From contig ML991773.1 of the NCBI GenBank assembly GCA_010094025.1, forward strand, positions 372,001-436,000: DNA of 64,000 nucleotides, given 5' to 3'. Below are positions 11,597 through 21,508 of the stretch, one piece after another. Origin of the DNA: Viridothelium virens. Lineage: Eukaryota > Ascomycota > Dothideomycetes > Trypetheliales > Trypetheliaceae. The translations under genes were made by a program, and so were the position numbers. The notes beneath the pieces were generated by a model. That model was not told where the DNA came from and did not search any database. It saw only the letters and a list, made by a program, of their open reading frames with translations. Numbering within the stretch: the stretch's first letter is position 1; every line of letters starts with the position of its first letter.

Positions 11597-14437
11597 CTAG
11601 ATCTCCGTCGCGCTCCCCTCATCCTCCTCCCTCAACGCCGGCGTTCGCCTCTCCTTCTTTCTGCCCGGCGCTCTTCTCCGGTTAAAACTGATATTACTCG
11701 CGGAATCATCCGGCGCCAACTCACTGCGCTGATCATCCACCCCCCAAAGACTATCCGTCTCACTCTCCCACCCTGCACTCGCCCCAACCCCAACCCCAAC
11801 CCCCCACCCATTCGCCGGCCCATCCATCCCAATCCCATTCCCAAACCACGACGACGCTGGCCCCCCAGTATACGACGCGGGAGTCGACATACGCACCTCG
11901 ACGCCTTCCGCCGCGCTGCCCCGCCGCAGCTGCGCCTGCACCGACAGCGCAGCGCTGCGCTCGCGGAAGCAGCGCCGCACCAGCTCCGCCCGGCAGTGCA
12001 GCGCCTCGAACGCGTTCTCCAGCGCCTCCATATCCTGGTAGATGTTGCGCTCCACCTCGCCCAGCACCGTCTTCTCCACGTCCTCGTCGTAGCCGATCGG
12101 CGCGCCCGGCGCCGGCGTGCTCGTCGCCGAGCGCGGAGGGCCGAAGCCCGGGGTGCCGGACGAGATGGGTACTCCTGCTGGGAAGTTGGCGGATTTGGCG
12201 GATGCCGGAGTAGGTCCGCGTGAAGGCATATTCTGCGGATAAGGGTTCGGGTCGTGGAATGGGGTCGTGCCGCGTGAGGGCCCGTTGCCCGTGCTGAAGG
12301 GCGTGGTAGTGCGGCTGGCAGGTGTGGGACCACGCGAGGGACCACGCGAGATGGCAGGGGAGTTGATGGTGCCTGGGCCGGAGAAGGTCTCGGCACCGCT
12401 CCAGAGGAAGCCGTTGAAGCGGCCTGAAGTGAGAATTTCCCATTCTTGTAACGAGATGGCGGCAACCGTGGCAAGGACGTCGTGCATTTGTGGGTTGTTG
12501 AGGAGGAAGACGGCTGTTTCAGGATCGCGAGGAGGACGGGCAAGTCGATACAGTCGGGTCAGTGCCAGCGATGATTTGGCCATGAGTTCGGATTGCGGAC
12601 CACCAGTATTGAGTGGCGTTGGTGTGCGTGATTTAGACAGGACATGGGTTCCCCTCATCAATGCAACGAAAACGCGGCGTTCCTCTGGCTCTAAACGAGT
12701 AAACATGGCAAATATCAGGGTTTCATCGTCGACCTCAGTCGGAGGACTCGATGGAGCTTCAGGCTGACTGGCCAACCAATTTTGAACCGCGTTTTTGGTC
12801 TTGATGCTCTGCTTGATGAAGTGTTCGCGGAACTCCTCGGGTACGTCAATGTCAAGGATCTGCATGGGTGGTTTTTGCTCGTCTACGGATATCCCGAGGC
12901 CCTTGGAATCTGGATGGATGGTGAAAGGAGGCCATTGAGGTAGCTCACGACGGCCAGACACAAGCTCCAAGATCTCGCCCCAGCTAATTTCAGTATCCTC
13001 TTCAATAGAAAGGGTTGACGACTGAGGGTTCTGTTCGCACACGATGCAATTACACGTCTCAGAGGAGATGTTTCGCTGAAAGACTTCTTCCAGACGGTCC
13101 AACAGTCGTCTGGCTACTGACCTATAGCCCGTAGCTACAGCCACAGATCCATGCGTTTGTATGACATTCATGTAATCATCGAGCAATTTGAAGAACGGTG
13201 TAAAGAGATCCAGCTGTGGTTGAACGTAAGGCTTCGGCGAGTTGTAGTGATGATATGATCGTACTGGTTGCTGGGGACCGATAGCTGCTAACAGATTCTT
13301 GGGAACAAGATGTCGCAGGCCGCCCCTCGGCAAGAGGTAGTCTACACGTGGAACATCTCCAGGACTGACCACCGGCGGGGGAGGCGGGGGAGGCGGTGGA
13401 GGAGGCTCGCTCGTAACCGGAGGTGGTGGGACACTGGTAGACTGAACAGGTATTGAGCTCGGATCATAGCCCGGTGTCGTGTTTCTTGTCAAACCCGTGG
13501 CGGTCACAAAACGGGGAGCCGTAGCGTCAGGAACCAGCTTGGGCGAGAAGATTTGAGATCGAGCTGTGGGTGTGCTGGGAGAGTCCACATCGAGCGCTTC
13601 TGCATCTGGTCCTCGCTCTGACGTCACCTGAGGAACCCTGTGACTGATGCTAGGTTGCTCCGGAGCAATAGAAGTTCGATCAGAGTCAGAAGCGGACCGA
13701 TATGAAGTGTGAGTGCTGGGTCCCGACACAGATCGCCCTTGATCGATCCTACCAAAGGTAGAATTGGTGGAACGGCCTGACCCTGATGTCTGTGATTTGC
13801 CGTTGACGTCGGTCGCAGTGCGCAGGCTTGATTGAGAAGCCGTGAATTGGCGGCTGTTCATTGATCTTGCACCGCTCTCCATGCTACGCCGACCAGTCTC
13901 CATTTCTGCCTTGGCAGTCTCTGCAGCTTTTCTCATACTCGCGCCACTTGACTGCCGAGTGACTTCTCCATCGGGATTTGTGAGAGGAGGGCTTGGAGGA
14001 GCATTGGCAGCCACACCAACATTCTTCGGCGAAGCAGATCGTTCACCACCAGAGCCATCTTGTCCCACATCCGTATGCTCGGGAGTGTAGAGGGAGAGGC
14101 GGGGATTGATTTCTCTCGGGCCGATAGATTCTTTACTGTGTGCCTTCGAGAAAGTGGGATATGGCGTGATTCCTGATCTCGAATTTCCGGGTGAAGCTGT
14201 TGAGGCTCGACGCTCCAGCTCTGGTACTGCCATTTTCGGGGGCGGAGTCGAGGTGGATTGGCGGTCAAGTGGTGCGGCTTTGGAGCGCTCAAGGGACTCG
14301 TACGAACTTTGGCGAGGTGAAGAAGTGCGTCTGCGCGAACGAGAAGAGTGAGTATGCTTGTCCTTGGACGATCTCTTTTCGTCCCTGTCACGCTCGCGGT
14401 CTTTCTTGCGCCGCCTGCCATCTGATCTGGTCGGCAT
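11597..14437 (-). CDS. Uncharacterised large Ser/Pro-rich protein with a conserved central region (946 aa)
   Basis: Single exon. The frame is open to 14527, but the first 30 residues of that extension read like leader; the ATG at 14437 gives MPTRSDGRRRKKDRERDRDE, a more natural basic start. Seen: a basic/Ser-rich N-terminus; long disordered Ser/Thr/Pro stretches; a run of 11 prolines at about 345-360; then a compact, probably folded region at about 370-700 containing VDYLLPRGGLRHLVPKNLL, CNCIVCEQNP (a Cys-rich turn) and LQEWEILTSGRFNGFLWSGAE; then a disordered Thr/Pro/Gly tail and a C-terminal helix with ENAFEALHCRAELVRRC. I believe the central region is conserved in Pezizomycotina but know no firm function. 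Base composition in the mRNA switches from C-rich to G-rich near 12115. Confidence 0.85.
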   Translation of the reverse strand: MPTRSDGRRRKKDRERDRDEKRSSKDKHTHSSRSRRRTSSPRQSSYESLERSKAAPLDRQSTSTPPPKMAVPELERRASTASPGNSRSGITPYPTFSKAHSKESIGPREINPRLSLYTPEHTDVGQDGSGGERSASPKNVGVAANAPPSPPLTNPDGEVTRQSSGASMRKAAETAKAEMETGRRSMESGARSMNSRQFTASQSSLRTATDVNGKSQTSGSGRSTNSTFGRIDQGRSVSGPSTHTSYRSASDSDRTSIAPEQPSISHRVPQVTSERGPDAEALDVDSPSTPTARSQIFSPKLVPDATAPRFVTATGLTRNTTPGYDPSSIPVQSTSVPPPPVTSEPPPPPPPPPPPVVSPGDVPRVDYLLPRGGLRHLVPKNLLAAIGPQQPVRSYHHYNSPKPYVQPQLDLFTPFFKLLDDYMNVIQTHGSVAVATGYRSVARRLLDRLEEVFQRNISSETCNCIVCEQNPQSSTLSIEEDTEISWGEILELVSGRRELPQWPPFTIHPDSKGLGISVDEQKPPMQILDIDVPEEFREHFIKQSIKTKNAVQNWLASQPEAPSSPPTEVDDETLIFAMFTRLEPEERRVFVALMRGTHVLSKSRTPTPLNTGGPQSELMAKSSLALTRLYRLARPPRDPETAVFLLNNPQMHDVLATVAAISLQEWEILTSGRFNGFLWSGAETFSGPGTINSPAISRGPSRGPTPASRTTTPFSTGNGPSRGTTPFHDPNPYPQNMPSRGPTPASAKSANFPAGVPISSGTPGFGPPRSATSTPAPGAPIGYDEDVEKTVLGEVERNIYQDMEALENAFEALHCRAELVRRCFRERSAALSVQAQLRRGSAAEGVEVRMSTPASYTGGPASSWFGNGIGMDGPANGWGVGVGVGASAGWESETDSLWGVDDQRSELAPDDSASNISFNRRRAPGRKKERRTPALREEDEGSATEI

Positions 14438-15550
14438 GGTTGGTGAGCATACAAAAGGTTGGATTTTGGGTAAAAGCGGGGTGAGCAGTAAAAAAGAGAA
14501 GCAAGGTACGAAGCAAGGTAACGGCAAGGTGTGGAAAGGTTGAGGTGTTGCACGAAGGTTTGGCGGCTAAGTGAAGTCACTCGAGTACTAAGGTATGCGA
14601 TACTTGTGAATATGGGATGCCTGGATTGGGTTAGCGCATGTGGCCGCCTTTACAACCATTCACCAATTCACTGCGTCCGATATCTACCATGTGCATTAGC
14701 GTTAGATCACTACCAAGGACGGAAGTTAGCTCGTATTAGGAAACACTGAATGTATGTAATTGAATGGCAAAATGCCGTCCATAGTTTGCTACTCATTCCG
14801 AGTACTCTACATCATTTCAAAAAGTTGAGATCTCTCTACTAATGGTTGTGCTCTTATCTTCACTCCATCACTCAACTCACAGGATTGTGGCACTTGCGCA
14901 TTTATGATTCTTTCTCTTCAACTCCTTCAATGAATCCATCTAGTCACCGAGGTCGTTAATATGTGTTTTGACTAGAATTCGATTTCAGGAACAACGAACC
15001 AAAAATAGTTTTGAACGATGAACAACTTGAATTTCTGCGAGATCCATTTATTCGAACGAAGAATGTGAAAATACTACTATATACATCTTGACATAAGCAA
15101 CCATCGATATCCTTTACCTCTATTCCCTAAGAGAGCTGTGATGAGGATCGCGGACGGAGAGAGTTGAAGGTGGAGGAGCAGTGGCCCTTGGCTTGTCTTT
15201 TGCGGTCACTCGTCAAAGCTGGCTTAGAAGGGGAGGTGAAGGGAAAGGAAAGCATGTCGGAGCTTGACGAAGACTCTGAGTCTACAATTCGAGCGCAATA
15301 CCCTTCTTGGCGTGTATAGCGCTGTTCGTGGCCGATACCACGACTACCATTACAGTGAATCCTGACTAGGAGTCTGGAACTGAAGGGAGAAAGCGCGTTT
15401 GAAGTTATTCTGCCAGGGATGTACCTTCGGAGGACAGCTTTTTGCATCAAATTCAATTAGGAGTTTTACGCTATTTTTCTTATGAGACTATCATTAGGAA
15501 GAAGTTCCTCATGACCTAGCATTCAAAGCGCCTCGATTTTGCGGCACAGT
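14438..15550. other. Intergenic region between two minus-strand genes
   Basis: About 1.1 kb: leader of the 946-aa gene, then AT-rich sequence. A 109-codon minus-strand frame at 15127-15456 has no recognisable protein character. Nothing else seen. Confidence 0.4.
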
Positions 15551-16411
15551 TCATGGAGTGTACGTTGCTGCCTGTCCATACAGGGCCTGCGTGATCGCTG
15601 AAATGTACGAGCTATCGTCACCATTACCCAAATCATATGTCATGTAGACACCATACCCGTCCGCCACGGTTTCTTGAGCAAACGAGACGGCATCGCTTTG
15701 TGGCGTAGTTGGAATATCGATCGCGGCGGGAGACAGCTGCGACTTGCTGAGGCCTGGAATGTTCGGGGCCTCATAGCTGTCGTAATTTGCGTTCCACGAG
15801 TAGCTTAGTTGGGAGCCGATTGATGCGCTCGAGGAGGATAGGTAGTCCGATGCAGGGCCATAATTGTAGAAAGTGACGAGCTTGTCACCCAGATCTGTAC
15901 GAAGAGCAGAGATGAGCCAGCCAATTGATTGGTCATTTGGCTGTGGCGTTCCGTTGGTACCATAATCCGCATATTCATCGTCAAGATCGACGCCATCCAG
16001 GCCATATTGGTTCAGAGCATCGCTCACCTGCGAAGCAAAGTCCGCAGCAGCGGCCTGCGTGGCGAAGTTCGAGATACCGGCGCCCTGATGATTGCCTAGG
16101 ATAGACAGAAGCACTTTGATACCTTTGGCCTGCAGCGGGCGGATCTGATTATCGGCGTCGTCTAGCACAGCTTGCACGTTCGGGTTGTTGTAGAGCACGG
16201 CACTTGACCCATTGTAGTTGATGTTTGCGGCGAAGATGATGGCGATGTCGAACGCGTTCGAGCCGTCTGCGAGCGTGTAGTCCCCCACGTTTGTAATCGA
16301 GTTATCGTTGACTTCCACGTAGGCGACGCTTATTGGGCCGGACTTCGCTGAGGTGGTGGAAGACAATGCAGCAACGGCTACAAAGGCCAAAGGTGATGTG
16401 AAGAGTTTCAT
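15551..16411 (-). CDS. Secreted GH18 endo-beta-N-acetylglucosaminidase (Endo H/Endo T type)
   Basis: Single exon, 286 aa. The signal peptide MKLFTSPLAFVAVAALSSTTSA probably ends near residue 22. One GH18 barrel follows: ISVAYVEVND (strand 1), IKVLLSILGNHQGAG, and the active-site motif DGVDLDDE at 139-146, giving Asp139, Asp142, Asp144 and the proton donor Glu146 (DxxDxDxE). The EYADYG context after the motif matches Endo H/Endo T-like endo-beta-N-acetylglucosaminidases, which cut the chitobiose core of high-mannose N-glycans, better than classical chitinases (DGxDxDWE). There is no chitin-binding module and no GPI signal. Function in deglycosylation of secreted proteins is inferred from the family. 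GATA-type sites (TGATAA at 16502-16507, CGATAA near 16656) lie upstream. Confidence 0.9.
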   Translation of the reverse strand: MKLFTSPLAFVAVAALSSTTSAKSGPISVAYVEVNDNSITNVGDYTLADGSNAFDIAIIFAANINYNGSSAVLYNNPNVQAVLDDADNQIRPLQAKGIKVLLSILGNHQGAGISNFATQAAAADFASQVSDALNQYGLDGVDLDDEYADYGTNGTPQPNDQSIGWLISALRTDLGDKLVTFYNYGPASDYLSSSSASIGSQLSYSWNANYDSYEAPNIPGLSKSQLSPAAIDIPTTPQSDAVSFAQETVADGYGVYMTYDLGNGDDSSYISAITQALYGQAATYTP

Positions 16412-17665
16412 GGTGAGCTATTGAGAATAATATTCGGGCTGGTGATCGACACTCGACGTGAGATTACACGCGCACAAAAGATTAGAAAAGCCGTATATTA
16501 ATGATAATCAGCCGTGTCGAAGTCGCTGGATCTTGGCGATACCAGCCCCTATTTAAGTGTATAGATCCACATGCCTTAATACAACCCATGGCGGGATTAC
16601 CGAAGGCAAGCAAACCACCGATCCTAAATCTTTAAGCTCATGTCGGTGCTTAAGGCGATAAATGGCTTAGTTGATTTACCCGTACCTCCGCAGTGCTGCG
16701 ACATCTAAATATAACAGCGCAAGGGTCACATGCTAAGCTTTTTAAGAGGCTTGGTGGAAGCAGCAAAGACTGCGAGATCCGAATATACGCGCCAGGGTCA
16801 CACGCGGAGCTCTAAGGCCTCCGTACTTAGTGGAAGTAGTAATCGATACGAAGCACCAGGACCGAGGTAATATCCCGCATTACGAGAATTAGGGCGCGTG
16901 AGGAGAAAGTAAACAGTATTAGAGAGATGAAAGGGGAGAAGGATGAGATGGGAGCGGGCGTGACGGGATCTTGCGCACAGCATCTTACTGCGGCCGAAGC
17001 ATTAGCGTGCTCCTCCGTAGGAAATGCAGTCAAGAACTGCCTATCAAGGAAGTGATCGTCGAATTCTCAAATCATCTCAGACCGTGATTCGCTGCTGATT
17101 CATAACAAGATCTCTGAATCAGTTCTACTAGTTCCTGATGTAATTGGGGAAGGATCCCGTGGGACGTGAGTTGATGGTGCATGTTTGCGATCAAATAATA
17201 CAGCCGAGAGAGAAACGGCTCAAACAGAGCGCAAAAATAAGAACTAATTACCTAAAGCAGTCTACTTCTACGAGACCGTGCTGAGTTGGCGAGCTGATCG
17301 GCTTCTGGCGGCTACCTGGGCTCGCCCAGGTAAAAGCAGCGAGTGTTCAAGTTGCGAATCAGCTCGACAGCATCGAATTCTAATGGGCAATGACGGGGTA
17401 TACGGAGGAAAGCGTGTAGGTACTCTGTCGTGCTTGGTTGCGTCTGGCGAATAGGTGAAGGTATGAAGATGGCTTCTGACGTGGCTCCGCCTGCGATGTC
17501 GCGCTAAATGCTCGGGGCCCTTGCGGCATGTTTCCTCGCTCGATGTTTCGCAATTCGCACGCATGTTGGGACTCTTCCTAGTATTCTCTGGCCACCTCGT
17601 CGGGCAAATGTGCAGCATGCTTATCTAGGTAGGCCTACAGCATGCTATCTTTATCCCAGTATCCT
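16412..17665. other. Intergenic region between GH18 gene and M16 peptidase gene
   Basis: About 1.25 kb. The first ~250 nt upstream of the GH18 start hold AT-rich TATA-like sequence (TATATTAAT at about 16493) and GATA-type hexamers. The rest has only fortuitous frames on both strands. No RNA gene, repeat or mobile element recognised. Confidence 0.4.
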
Positions 17666-20600
17666 TCATTCCTTGTCCTCACCAGCTTCATTCTCATCCT
17701 CAAATTCACCCTCTTCATCCTCGTCCTCATCCTCGTCCATGTCGTCTTCTCCCTCTTTGCCTGCCAACCCATAGTCGTCATAAAAGGATGCCAATGGTTC
17801 AACCTTGGGCTTGAATCCGGCTTGTTCGAAGTTTGTGACGAGACTCTGCACACCCATATTAGTATCTCGTCACACTGCCTTAGTCAATCTAGCATACCTC
17901 TTGCATGATCGGGGCACATGTAAGAACAAAGTCCGTAGTTTCCGGTTTAAATACTGGCAGCACCACTTCTCTCATCACCTCCTTAATTTCCTCTACCTTT
18001 ACCGTGCGCACCCTCTTCAGCATGTCATCTTTGTATCCCTTGCCCAATGCCGTCACAACTTGATCAACAAAGCTACACGCCGCTGCGCTGCCCATCGTGG
18101 GTTGGGTATCTGCAAAGCTCATCACAATGCTGCTGATTGCGCCCTCAAGCGCTAATTCGTCAAACTCTTGGGTGCCATTGGCGAAACCCTCGACTTGCTC
18201 ACGGGCAGCCTGGAAAGCTTTGAATGCGTCAGGCGATCTGTAGATGCTGAAACTAAACCAGCCTGCCTCAACGCTCCGGAGGAAGCTGGTGCCGTATGCC
18301 AATCCGTTGCCGCGGACGGCGGCCCACATAGGCCCCTCGACAGCATCGAGATATGAGGTTGCCACCATGAGTGCCGGTAATTTCGGATGCCAGTAAGAAT
18401 CCAGTCCCTTGCTCGTGAAGAGAGCATAGCTAGAATCAATGGCTTGAATGGGAACAATGTATGAGTTGCCACCCGGACTTCGGCCTTTGTCGCTGATCAC
18501 ATCTTTAACCTTGTCCAATGGCCTTAAAGGTTCGCTCGTGTTGAGGCCGGTCGTAAGAGCTTGCCATGCGGATACCGGGTTGGCTAGCCTTTCGATGTTT
18601 GAGACAACGAGGACGCGGAAGTTCGAGAAGTGGCAAAGCGACTTGCGCACAGTTTCGAGATCAGAAAGTACTCTCTTTGGTTCTTCCTCAAGAAGACGGC
18701 TGAGCCGCTTCAGGTAGAGCGCCTTCGACAGAGTGTTCCTTGCTCGTGAGCTTGATAATTGGGAAAAATGTATCATGCTATCAACGGCACGCAGCATCTG
18801 GCTGCCACTTCGCTTCTCCTCAGGGATGTCGGCGAGCATCTTTGCAAGGGACGCTTTCAGTCTAGTCTCATCGAAGACGCTGTCGAAGAGGTAGGTCTTT
18901 ATCCACTTTATGGCTGTCTCGTATTTTTCCGGTTCCACTTGAAATCGCACTTGCAACAGCTCACTGTTGCCTGGACCAGGCTCGAAGGTATAGCCCACCG
19001 TGTCCCCTTCTAACTCAACAGTTGCATCCTCGAACTCTATACGTTTCCCGTCTTTCAGGACCGGCGTAGCAAAAAAATTCATTATGTACAAGGAAAGAAG
19101 GGGTTTGAGATGCACTGGAACAGGGCTTGTAGACATTACTAAGGTAACCGCCACAAAATTGGAGGGGATATGTTCGAAGTGAATAAAGAGAGGCGAATCA
19201 GAGGCTTCTTTATCAACAATCCGCTGTATGTCGTTATCCAATCTGCCCATATTGCGCGCCAGTCCAGATCTTGCTGTTGTAGTAGGGATGAAGTGGATGG
19301 ATTCCGTTCCTGGAACTTTGAACTGCTGGAATAGAGACTTTGGTATCTCTCTATCATTGTCAGCCTTGGCTGCATCCAATCTTTCTTGCATCTTTCTCAA
19401 GCCGTCCTCCCCAAGACGCTCCTTCTGGGCAATCACGCGGGCTTTTTCTTCTGAATTGAGCTTCTTAGACATTTCTGCTGAGGGAACGCCAATCACGGAT
19501 ATGTGATGAGCATCTGAGAGCCATTGTCGCATGAAGCTTCGCCATTGCTCGTCATCCCATTCACCTAAATCGTCGATAACCTTCAGGCTCTCCAGGGTTC
19601 TCAGGTCAGAACCGTCCCTCTTTCCGAAAAGATGGTCTTGAATAACAGTATCGGCAAAGAAATTCGCGGAACCCTCTGTGTTGTATTTGATTTGCCTAGA
19701 AAATCTCTTGCGACATTCTGAAAGGTAGTCCATATCTAACGGTTTCGAGGCTGTCTCGCGCAAGACTTCAAAAAACCGCCTCTCTACAGCCTCTAGTTTT
19801 CCCGTCTCCACCCCCGTAAGAATAAACCAGATGACCATGCTAGGTCGCACGTCGGACTGGTACCAGACCATACTGCAGAGTTGCTCTTTCTCCACCAATG
19901 TATTCTCAAGGACAGTGACAGCCGAGCCGGCTAGATAAGACAGCAGAACATCTAGTGCTGTTGTGAGCTTGTGGTCGGTGCAGTCGGGACCGAGAAATCC
20001 GATCGAAATCTCCCCGGCTGATTCATCTTCTTCGGGAAATGTGATTTTATCTACAACTGTTCGCTCCAATGGTGGTGCTTGTTTCGATTCAGTCCACGGT
20101 CTCTGGAAAGGAGCGTCAGGTGGGGGTATGTCATCAATGATTGTATCCTCGAACCGATCTAGAATTTCAAGCATGTTTTGATGATCGACGGCGCCGATAA
20201 GGACAAGGCAGAGGTTCTTGGGCTGGTACATGTCGCGATGAAATTGTCGAATACGATCTGCTGTCAAGCTGCGGAGTGCCTCCATCATGCCACCCGTCTC
20301 GTAGCGAAACCCGATGCCCTCAGGATACATCAGGCGCCGTGCTCGAAGGTCCATAAGCTCGCTCTGTGTATTTTGTACAGCCTGCATTTCTGAATAGACG
20401 ACACCAGCATCGTGCCCTGTGCCATCTATGTGGTGAACCTCTGTAATACACCCCGAGTCCGTCAATGTTGGGAGGATAACATGCTCCAGGTACACTGGAA
20501 GGATCTGAGCGAAGCCATCCCAGCCAGCCGTTTCGAGAGTATACGCAGTGTGGTCAGTTGCTGTCCACGCGTTTGTCGTGGAGTACGCTCGGGTTGCCAA

Positions 20601-21059
20601 TTTGTCCAAGACTCCTTTGTATTTGTAGCTCTTGGATCCCATAAAGCAAAGGTGCTCCAGGGTATGTGGTGCGCCAGAATCATCGTGTATCTCTGTAGCA
20701 AGGGCGAAGTATCCGTACAACTTAGGGCCCTTCTGATCGACGACGACGACCCTCATGCCAGTACGAGTCGACTCATATTGCGAGAATGTGGCAGGCGCAT
20801 AGTCAGCCTTAAACTTCTGGATTGTCTTGAAACGAGGTCCCTCTTCCTTTGTGACCGCCATCTTCTCTGACAGTATGGACTGAAGTACTGCCTGAGGCTG
20901 TTCCTGACCGAGAAAGGCTATATCGAAGGTAGGGAAATGGAATTGTCGAAAAGGATTGAATGAGATATTGAGATATTTAATATTAGAAGACTGCCCAAGT
21001 GTAGCTACAATGTTGGCCGAGAACAAAGCCAGTAGAGAGAGGGACCAGATAGACGCCAC
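17666..21059 (-). CDS. M16-family zinc metallopeptidase (pitrilysin-like; YOL098C-type)
   Basis: Exons (minus): 17898-21059 and 17666-17845, with a 52-nt intron; 1113 aa from the first ATG. Seen: the inverted zinc motif HxxEH in APHTLEHLCFMGS (His132, Glu135, His136) and the downstream Glu ligand in VVYSEMQ (Glu224); several pitrilysin-fold repeats follow. The C-terminus is strongly acidic (DMDEDEDEDEEGEFEDE). This is the M16C-like group of cytosolic fungal proteins related to yeast YOL098C, whose substrate is unknown; the zinc site is intact, so activity is likely. Two starts are possible: the ATG at 21059 adds a hydrophobic, signal-like MASIWSLSLLALFSANIVAT; the ATG at 20861 (MAVTKEEGPRFKTIQKF) matches where the conserved family sequence begins and is my preferred start (1047 aa). 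Confidence 0.9.
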
Positions 21060-21508
21060 TTTCTGAGGAGTTCTCTCTCTTTCCTATGGCTCCACGTCGT
21101 GGTCGAAGGATTGCAATCCAGTGATAAGGAGTGTTCTCCACCTGGCCGAAAGAAGTAAATTAATGTATTTACAGAGCAGGCTGTCCAGTAGTAGTCTTGT
21201 CGGCAGAGGTCACACTGGTCAGCTGCATGAACTACGAATGCATTCATACGGCGCAGGCGCACGACCTGCTAGCTGCGTAGTTGTTTAGTCCATGGGATGG
21301 CAGCGCACATATATATGTGATTGGGCTGTTGGAGGTGAGGATTCCGACCAGGTTCCCTTCCAAGGGTTTGACGATGGTGGCAGCCCGCCACGGCAGAAAG
21401 CTCAAGTGCGTGTTTGCATCTAGGAAAGTCTGCCGTTAAGGCACAGAACGATTCATGGACGCTCAACAGTTCACCGTCCACGAATGAACGTGCACATCAG
21501 GCCATCTC
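21060..21508. other. Divergent intergenic region, M16 peptidase / ZW10
   Basis: About 450 nt between divergent starts, presumably both promoters. Only short frames are present; nothing specific recognised. Confidence 0.45.

Noticed and set aside
11360-12223. 287-codon plus-strand frame opposite the 946-aa gene
   Set aside because: Arg/Pro-rich shadow of GC-rich coding DNA; no start context or family motif.
14438-14527. N-terminal extension of the 946-aa protein resembling a signal peptide (MPLPCFVPCFSFLLLTPLLP)
   Set aside because: It precedes a very basic nuclear-type N-terminus and looks like pyrimidine-rich leader DNA; the ATG at 14437 is more natural.
17268-17618. 116-codon minus-strand frame upstream of the M16 gene end
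   Set aside because: His/Arg/Ser-rich random translation without a motif.
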